A DNA stretch of 39,662 nt, from NCBI RefSeq assembly GCF_900142015.1, contig NZ_FQZN01000042.1, forward strand, positions 1 through 39,662. Direction: 5' to 3'. How positions within the stretch are numbered: position 1 is the first letter of the stretch; each line of letters begins with the position of its first letter. The translations under genes and the position numbers were made by a program. A model generated the notes under the pieces. It did not search any database and was not told the origin of the DNA. It saw only the letters and a program-made list of their open reading frames with translations. Of the stretch, positions 34,745 through 39,662 are shown piece by piece. The stretch comes from Bacteroides stercorirosoris. Lineage in GTDB: Bacteria; Bacteroidota; Bacteroidia; Bacteroidales; Bacteroidaceae.

Positions 34745-34809
34745 TAGATGAATTTCCATGTAAATGTACATGTTTCCATTCGTTGGGATAGTGAAAAGGC
34801 CTATTTTCG
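34745..34809 (+). promoter_or_regulatory. Promoter and paired operator boxes of the GH28/GH105 operon
   Basis: -7 element TATTTTCG (34802-34809, one mismatch). Minus-strand box 1 ATGGAAACATGTACA (34779 to 34765) is 23 bp away and box 2 ATGGAAATTCATCTA (34759 to 34745) is 43 bp away. This is the mirror image of the GH42 promoter next to it. Confidence 0.65.
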
Positions 34810-34834
34810 CAGCATAATTAATAAACGGAACATA

Positions 34835-35524
34835 ATGAATACTATGAAGAGAAATCTTACTATCATATTATTGTTGCTTCTTGTGCTGGCAGAGATGAAA
34901 GCGCAGGTGCTTCCTTTCCGTTTATCCAAAGGGGCGGGCACTTTCCGCCTGGGCATAGTGGCAGGCGACAAGAGCCGCTGGCTGGACGAATGTGAACTGG
35001 AAAAAACGGGAGACCGGACATACATAATAAAGGATGCATTGTTAGGAATAGGTAAAATTAGGTTAATGATATGCCCTCTCACAGATACTAAAGGGTTGTT
35101 AGTGGAGGTTTCCGGCTCCCGTTTACCAGAAAATCTGTCTTTGTGCTGGGCCTTTGGGGCTTGCAACGAAGACGAAGCCCTCTCAGGACAAGGCGCTGCA
35201 ATCTCTCCCGAAGCCTGCCGGGACAATGTATTCAGCGATGAAGAAAATGCTTTTACGGTGTACTATGGCGCAAGCATGGCTCTGCGCGTCACGCAGGGGA
35301 TAGCGCCCGTCGGTTCGGAACTCCGCTTGTCGGATGCCCGTCGGCAAACGTCGCCACTCGAGTTGTATCACTCCGGAAAGAAAACGGATGCTCCTGTCAT
35401 TTCCTCCCTTTATTCCTGGAATACGAAGGAGAAATGCTACTTCTGTTTCTATAAACAGAATGCCGGGGCGGATTATAATTACTTCATGTTGCCGCACCTA
35501 TTTGAAAAGGAGAGTAAGAGATGA
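34835..35524 (+). CDS. Short secreted protein, unrecognised, first gene of the GH28/GH105 operon
   Basis: About 229 residues from ATG 34835 (or 34844). The ATG at 34748 lies upstream of the predicted promoter. Signal peptide MKRNLTIILLLLLVLAEMKAQ, then a beta-rich domain (FRLSKGAGTFRLGIVAGDKS, TYIIKDALLGIGKIRLMICP, LSLCWAFGACNEDEA). It resembles the N-terminal beta-sandwich of much larger Bacteroides proteins (possibly the DUF4450 group), so it may be a truncated relative kept as a binding module. Its TGA overlaps the next ATG (ATGA), which implies translational coupling with the GH28. Confidence 0.7.
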   Translation: MNTMKRNLTIILLLLLVLAEMKAQVLPFRLSKGAGTFRLGIVAGDKSRWLDECELEKTGDRTYIIKDALLGIGKIRLMICPLTDTKGLLVEVSGSRLPENLSLCWAFGACNEDEALSGQGAAISPEACRDNVFSDEENAFTVYYGASMALRVTQGIAPVGSELRLSDARRQTSPLELYHSGKKTDAPVISSLYSWNTKEKCYFCFYKQNAGADYNYFMLPHLFEKESKR

Positions 35525-36942
35525 AACGTTTAGTTGTATTCATATCGGTCTGTTGCTGGATGCTTGTGATGCAGGCAGCCATCCATAATGTGAAAGATTA
35601 TGGTGCCCGGGCTGACGGGGTGACCATCGACTCGCCCGCCATCAACCGTGCTATTTCTGCGGCTTCTGCCGGAGGCGGCGGAACGGTGTATGTTCCTGCG
35701 GGTGAATATGCCTGTTACTCTATCCGTCTTGCCAGTCACGTTCATTTATATTTGGAACAAGGTGCGCGCATCATAGCCGCTTCACCCACTCCCGACGGGG
35801 GATATGATGAGGCGGAACCCAATGAGCATAACCGTTATCAGGACTTCGGCCACAGCCATTGGAAGAACTCTCTCATCTGGGGAATCAGCCTGGAAGATGT
35901 AACCATCAGCGGACCGGGACTTATTTACGGTCGCGGACTGACCCGTGAAGAGAGCCGCCTGCCGGGAGTGGGGAATAAGGCCATCAGCCTGAAACTTTGT
36001 AAGAATATCACTCTGAAAGACTTCTCGATGTTGCGTTGCGGGCACTTCGCCCTGTTGGCTACGGGAGTGGATAATCTGAGCATCATCAACCTGAAAGTGG
36101 ATACCAACCGTGACGGGTTTGATATAGATTGTTGCAAGAACGTGCGTATCACCGGGTGCAGTGTTAATTCTCCCTGGGATGATGCCATCGTATTGAAAGC
36201 CTCTTATGCCCTCGGCAGTTTCAGGGATACGGAGAATGTGACTATTTCCGACTGTTACGTCAGCGGCTACGACCGTGGCACTATGCTGGATGCCACCTGG
36301 CAACGTGATGAGCCTCAGGCTCCCGACCACGGCTATGTGACGGGACGCATCAAGCTCGGCACAGAATCCAGTGGCGGTTTCAAGAATATCGCCATTACAA
36401 ATTGCATATTTGAGCGTTGTCGTGGTCTTGCCCTTGAAACGGTGGATGGAGGACAACTGGAAGATATTGTCATCAGTAACATTACGATGCGGGATATTGT
36501 GAATGCTCCTTTCTTCCTGCGCCTCGGTAAGCGTATGCGCAGCCCCGAAGGTACTCCGGTGGGGTCAATGAAACGCATTCTTATCAGCAACGTCAATGTG
36601 TTTAATGCTGATTCCCGCTATTCGTCCATAATCAGCGGCGTGCCGGGAGCATTGATTGAAGATGTGACATTCAGCAATATCCATATTTACCATCAGGGAG
36701 GGTATAGTGCGGAGGACGGCCGGCGCATCCCGCCCGAGAATGAAAAGACTTATCCGGAGCCGTGGATGTTTGGTACTATTCCGGCAAAGGGCTTTTATAT
36801 CCGTCATGCCCATGGCGTGACTTTGAACGACATACATTTCCATTACAAACAGGCGGACGGCCGGCCTTTGCTGGTGACGGATGATGCCGACGGGTTGGTA
36901 TATCGGAATATGACAGTGAACGGCAAAGAATATAAGAATTAA
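35521..36942 (+). CDS. GH28 polygalacturonase-family glycosidase
   Basis: 473 residues with signal peptide (MKRLVVFISVCCWMLVMQAA) and a right-handed beta-helix beginning HNVKDYGARADGVTIDS. Catalytic motifs: TNRDGFD (Asp198) and PWDDAI (Asp220/Asp221); GTESSGG occupies the place of the usual GHG loop and RIKLG/RLGKR the RxK site. Bacteroides GH28 enzymes hydrolyse galacturonosyl linkages in homogalacturonan or RG; which one is not decided by sequence. The 4-nt overlap upstream and 18-nt gap to the next GH105 mark one operon. Confidence 0.93.
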   Translation: MKRLVVFISVCCWMLVMQAAIHNVKDYGARADGVTIDSPAINRAISAASAGGGGTVYVPAGEYACYSIRLASHVHLYLEQGARIIAASPTPDGGYDEAEPNEHNRYQDFGHSHWKNSLIWGISLEDVTISGPGLIYGRGLTREESRLPGVGNKAISLKLCKNITLKDFSMLRCGHFALLATGVDNLSIINLKVDTNRDGFDIDCCKNVRITGCSVNSPWDDAIVLKASYALGSFRDTENVTISDCYVSGYDRGTMLDATWQRDEPQAPDHGYVTGRIKLGTESSGGFKNIAITNCIFERCRGLALETVDGGQLEDIVISNITMRDIVNAPFFLRLGKRMRSPEGTPVGSMKRILISNVNVFNADSRYSSIISGVPGALIEDVTFSNIHIYHQGGYSAEDGRRIPPENEKTYPEPWMFGTIPAKGFYIRHAHGVTLNDIHFHYKQADGRPLLVTDDADGLVYRNMTVNGKEYKN

Positions 36943-36960
36943 TAAATTTATAACCACACC

Positions 36961-38088
36961 ATGAAAAAGAAACTATTAGGAGTTTTCCTCTTTATGAGCC
37001 TCATATGCGGGAGTGCTGTTGCACAAGAGCTACCCGACAAGAAAGAGACGCTCAAGAATCTGGTAAAAGTGAATGATTACTTTATGAAGAAGTATGCGGA
37101 CTATCGTACTCCGTCTTACAATGGCATCATACGTCCCAGTAACATCTGGACACGTGGCGTGTATTATGAGGGATTGATGGCGTTGTACTCCATCTTTCCC
37201 CGTGAAGAATATTACGATTACACCTATCAATGGGCCGACTACCACAAATGGGGAATGCGCAACGGAAACACCACCCGTAATGCAGACGACCAGTGTTGCG
37301 GACAGGTTTACATAGATTTGTATAACATGTCTTCCTGTCCGGAGAAGATCAGGAAAATCAGGGCCAGCATCGATATGGTAGTCAACACCCCGCAGGTGAA
37401 TGACTGGACTTGGGTGGATGCCATACAAATGGCAATGCCCATCTATGCCAAGCTGGGTAAGTTGACAGGAGAGCAGAAATATAATGATAAGATGTGGGAA
37501 ATGTACAGCTATTCCCGCAACGTGCATGGCAAGAACGGACTCTTCAATCCGAAAGACGGATTGTGGTGGAGAGACGCCGACTTTGTGCCTCCTTACAAGG
37601 AACCGAATGGAGAGGATTGTTATTGGAGCCGTGGTAACGGTTGGGCATACGCTGCATTGGTTCGCGTTCTGGAAGAAATTCCGGCAGACGAACTGCATCG
37701 TGCGGATTACATCAACGACTTCTTTGTAATGAGCAAGGCTTTGAAGAAATGCCAACGCAAAGATGGCTTCTGGAATGTGAGCCTGCATGATGAAACGAAC
37801 TTCGGCGGAAAAGAGACAAGCGGCACGGCGCTGTTTGTTTATGGTATGGCCTGGGGCGTGCGCAAGGGGCTACTGGACAAGAAAGAATATCTGCCGGTAT
37901 TGCTGAAAGCCTGGAATGCAATGGTTCAGGATGCTGTTCATCCGAATGGTTGCCTGGGTTATGTGCAGGGAACAGGAAAAGAACCGAAAGACGGCCAGCC
38001 GGTGACCTATGATAAAGTACCTGATTTCGAGGATTACGGCGTAGGTTGTTTCCTGTTGGCAGGAGCGGAAGTTTATAAATTGAATTGA
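36961..38088 (+). CDS. GH105 unsaturated glucuronyl/galacturonyl hydrolase
   Basis: 375 residues, signal peptide MKKKLLGVFLFMSLICGSAVAQ. The compact (alpha/alpha)6 barrel shows DDQCCGQVYIDLY, catalytic Asp153 in WTWVDAIQMAMP and YWSRGNGWAYAALV. It differs from the GH105 in the lyase operon (468 residues), so the two probably take different unsaturated ends, for example after GH28/PL action on RG-I versus homogalacturonan. This is the last clear member of the operon; CE12 follows after 158 nt. Confidence 0.93.
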   Translation: MKKKLLGVFLFMSLICGSAVAQELPDKKETLKNLVKVNDYFMKKYADYRTPSYNGIIRPSNIWTRGVYYEGLMALYSIFPREEYYDYTYQWADYHKWGMRNGNTTRNADDQCCGQVYIDLYNMSSCPEKIRKIRASIDMVVNTPQVNDWTWVDAIQMAMPIYAKLGKLTGEQKYNDKMWEMYSYSRNVHGKNGLFNPKDGLWWRDADFVPPYKEPNGEDCYWSRGNGWAYAALVRVLEEIPADELHRADYINDFFVMSKALKKCQRKDGFWNVSLHDETNFGGKETSGTALFVYGMAWGVRKGLLDKKEYLPVLLKAWNAMVQDAVHPNGCLGYVQGTGKEPKDGQPVTYDKVPDFEDYGVGCFLLAGAEVYKLN

Positions 38089-38246
38089 TTAGTAACAGAT
38101 TTCATAGATTATAGTATAATTGATCGGATGAATCAATTAGGAGGAAGGAGGGGCTGTGAAGTCGTTCCTTTTCTTTTTCTTTGCGTAATTTAGTGCTATG
38201 CGCTAAATTATTATCAGTAAAACGAAAATAACTAATACAAAATTAT

Positions 38247-39524
38247 ATGAGACAAATTGCAATATTAATGATTTTAGGATTGTCGGTTGCTTTGAGTGCG
38301 AGCGCACAAAGCTATAAATTCGACTTCACACCTGGTAAGAAAGTAAAAGACGGATACGTCAAAGTAACACCCACTGACCGTTATGACGAAGCGAAAGGAT
38401 ATGGGTATGATTTGTCAGCTTCTCCCGATGGCAAGAGTAAAGCTCCTTTCTTCTTCTCGGTTGCCGTGCCCGATGGTAACTATCACGTTACAGCCGTTAT
38501 CGGTAGTAAACGCAGTGCAGGAGAGACCACTCTGCGTGGAGAGTCCCGCCGCCTCTTCTTCGAGAATGTAAAGACAAAGAAGGGAGAATTATCTTCCTGT
38601 TCCTTTACGATTAACAAACGCGATATACATATCTCGGAGAAAGAAGATGTACGCATCAAGCCCCGTGAACGCAGCAAACTGAACTGGGATGGTAAACTGA
38701 CTTTGGAATTCAACGGAGATGCTCCTCAATTGACTGAGTTAATCATCGACCGCGTGGAAAACGTTCCTACTATTTTCTTATGCGGCAACTCCACCGTAGT
38801 GGATCAGGACAACGAACCCTGGGCAAGTTGGGGACAAATGGTTACTCGCTTCTTCACCGACAGCGTTTGCTTTGCCAATTATGCCGAATCCGGTGAATCA
38901 GCCAATACCTTCATAGGTGCCGGACGATTGAAGAAAGCGCTGACGCAGATGAAACCGGGAGATTATATCTTTATGGAGTTTGGTCATAACGACCAGAAAC
39001 AGAAAGGTCCCGGTAAAGGTGCTTTCTACTCCTTTATGACAAGTCTGAAAACGTTTGTAGATGAGGCCCGTGCCCGTGGTGTACAGCCGGTATTGGTAAC
39101 ACCTACCCAGCGTCGCAGTTTCGATGAAAATGGTAAGATAAAAGACACCCATCTTGACTTCCCCGATGCAGTGCGTTGGCTGGCAGAAAAAGAGAATATC
39201 CCTTTGGTGGATTTGCATGCTATGACCCGCACTTTATATGAAGCAATGGGAGTGGACGAATCCAAACATGCTTTCGTGCACTATCCTGCCAATACTTATC
39301 CGGGGCAGAATAAACCTTTGGCAGATAACACCCATTTTAACCCGTATGGTGCTTACCAGATAGCCAAATGTGTAATTGAAGGAATGAAGAAAGCGGAACT
39401 ACCCTTTGTAAGGTTCCTACGGACAGATTATGAAGGATATAACCCCGCCCAACCGGATGCCCGTGAAAGCTTTAAGTGGAACGATTGTCCGTTTACGGAA
39501 ATTGAGAAGCCGGATGGTAATTAA
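38247..39524 (+). CDS. CE12 rhamnogalacturonan acetylesterase with N-terminal beta-domain
   Basis: Removes acetyl groups from RG-I so lyases can act. 425 residues: signal peptide MRQIAILMILGLSVALSASAQ, then a beta-sandwich (about 22-170, SYKFDFTPGKKVKDGYVKVT) common in bacterial RGAE proteins. The SGNH hydrolase domain follows with Ser182 (LCGNSTVVDQD), Gly in ESGESANTF, Asn in FGHNDQ, and Asp360/His363 (ADNTHFNPYG). No paired operator boxes were found in the 158 nt upstream. It may be read through from GH105 or use a promoter I cannot see. Confidence 0.93.
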   Translation: MRQIAILMILGLSVALSASAQSYKFDFTPGKKVKDGYVKVTPTDRYDEAKGYGYDLSASPDGKSKAPFFFSVAVPDGNYHVTAVIGSKRSAGETTLRGESRRLFFENVKTKKGELSSCSFTINKRDIHISEKEDVRIKPRERSKLNWDGKLTLEFNGDAPQLTELIIDRVENVPTIFLCGNSTVVDQDNEPWASWGQMVTRFFTDSVCFANYAESGESANTFIGAGRLKKALTQMKPGDYIFMEFGHNDQKQKGPGKGAFYSFMTSLKTFVDEARARGVQPVLVTPTQRRSFDENGKIKDTHLDFPDAVRWLAEKENIPLVDLHAMTRTLYEAMGVDESKHAFVHYPANTYPGQNKPLADNTHFNPYGAYQIAKCVIEGMKKAELPFVRFLRTDYEGYNPAQPDARESFKWNDCPFTEIEKPDGN

Positions 39525-39554
39525 GAAATTGGAAATTCATTATATGTATGAGGT

Positions 39555-39662
39555 TGTGTCACTTCACTTTGAAGTGCCCCCCGAAAGTTGGACGTTAAAT
39601 TATAACTTTATAAATTCTCTTCATAATGAGCTCGGTATTGTACCGGGCTCATTCCATTTAGC
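39555..39662 (-). mobile_element. End of an IS3-family insertion sequence with transposase C-terminus
   Basis: The minus strand encodes LNGMSPVQYRAHYEENL then TAA (stop at 39608-39610), the characteristic end of an IS3-family OrfB transposase. Between it and the flank is an IS-end-like sequence beginning near 39555, with CACTTCACTTTGAAGTG and CCCCCCGAAAGTTGGAC. The rest of the element is outside the window. The exact tip of the inverted repeat is uncertain by a few bases. Confidence 0.8.

Noticed and set aside
34748..34834. N-terminal extension of the short protein before GH28
   Set aside because: These codons lie over the operator boxes and the -7 element, and starting at 34835 or 34844 gives a proper signal peptide.
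38095..38246. Paired operator boxes upstream of CE12
   Set aside because: Only one CAT-type half match (38103-38105) was found, with no second box 20 bp away and no TAnnTTTG at the right distance.

Overview
The window looks like chromosomal DNA of a gut Bacteroides. It carries a SusC/SusD pair, a one-protein hybrid two-component regulator, promoters with the Bacteroides -7 element TAnnTTTG, AT-rich leaders without strong Shine-Dalgarno sequences, and Sec or lipoprotein signals on nearly every enzyme. The species cannot be fixed from the sequence alone.

Layout. 1-2650: a secreted coiled-coil protein of unknown function, diverging from GMP synthase (guaA). 2648-20440, all on the minus strand: a pectin (rhamnogalacturonan-I) degradation locus. 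In transcription order it holds an oligogalacturonate-lyase-like PL22, a divergent PL11, a classical PL11, a PcRGLX/YetA-like (PL26-like) exo-lyase, a GH28-PL11 fusion, a GH105, rhamnose mutarotase, a terminator, and then the hybrid two-component regulator (HTCS). 20479-22691: a gene remnant and a tyrosine recombinase lying between two inverted recombination sites. 22690-28013: susC and susD on the plus strand. 28102-29324: a small lipoprotein and a decayed secreted protein. 29321-32457: an AraC-type regulator diverging from mannonate dehydratase and an SDR mannonate oxidoreductase, which would catabolise the released hexuronate. 32566-39524: a GH42 beta-galactosidase diverging from a short secreted protein, a GH28 and a GH105, followed by a CE12 rhamnogalacturonan acetylesterase. 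39555-39662: the end of an IS3-family insertion sequence.

How it works together (inference from families). SusCD binds and imports RG-I fragments. PL11, PL26-like and GH28 enzymes cut the backbone, CE12 removes acetyl groups, GH42 removes galactose, and GH105 splits the unsaturated ends. RhaM and the uxu genes pass rhamnose and uronate into central metabolism.

Two regulatory structures stand out. (1) Five promoters (PL22 operon, GH28-PL11, susC, GH42, and the GH28/GH105 operon) each carry two 15-bp boxes of the type ATGGAAAnnnGTACA, about 20 bp apart, with the near box always 23 bp from the -7 element. I propose these as operators of the HTCS. (2) The susC promoter and its two boxes lie inside a 1.9-kb segment bounded by a perfect 31-bp inverted repeat with tyrosine-recombinase core-site architecture. 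The segment also encodes its own tyrosine recombinase. It looks like a self-encoded invertible switch for the glycan uptake genes, now in the ON orientation.
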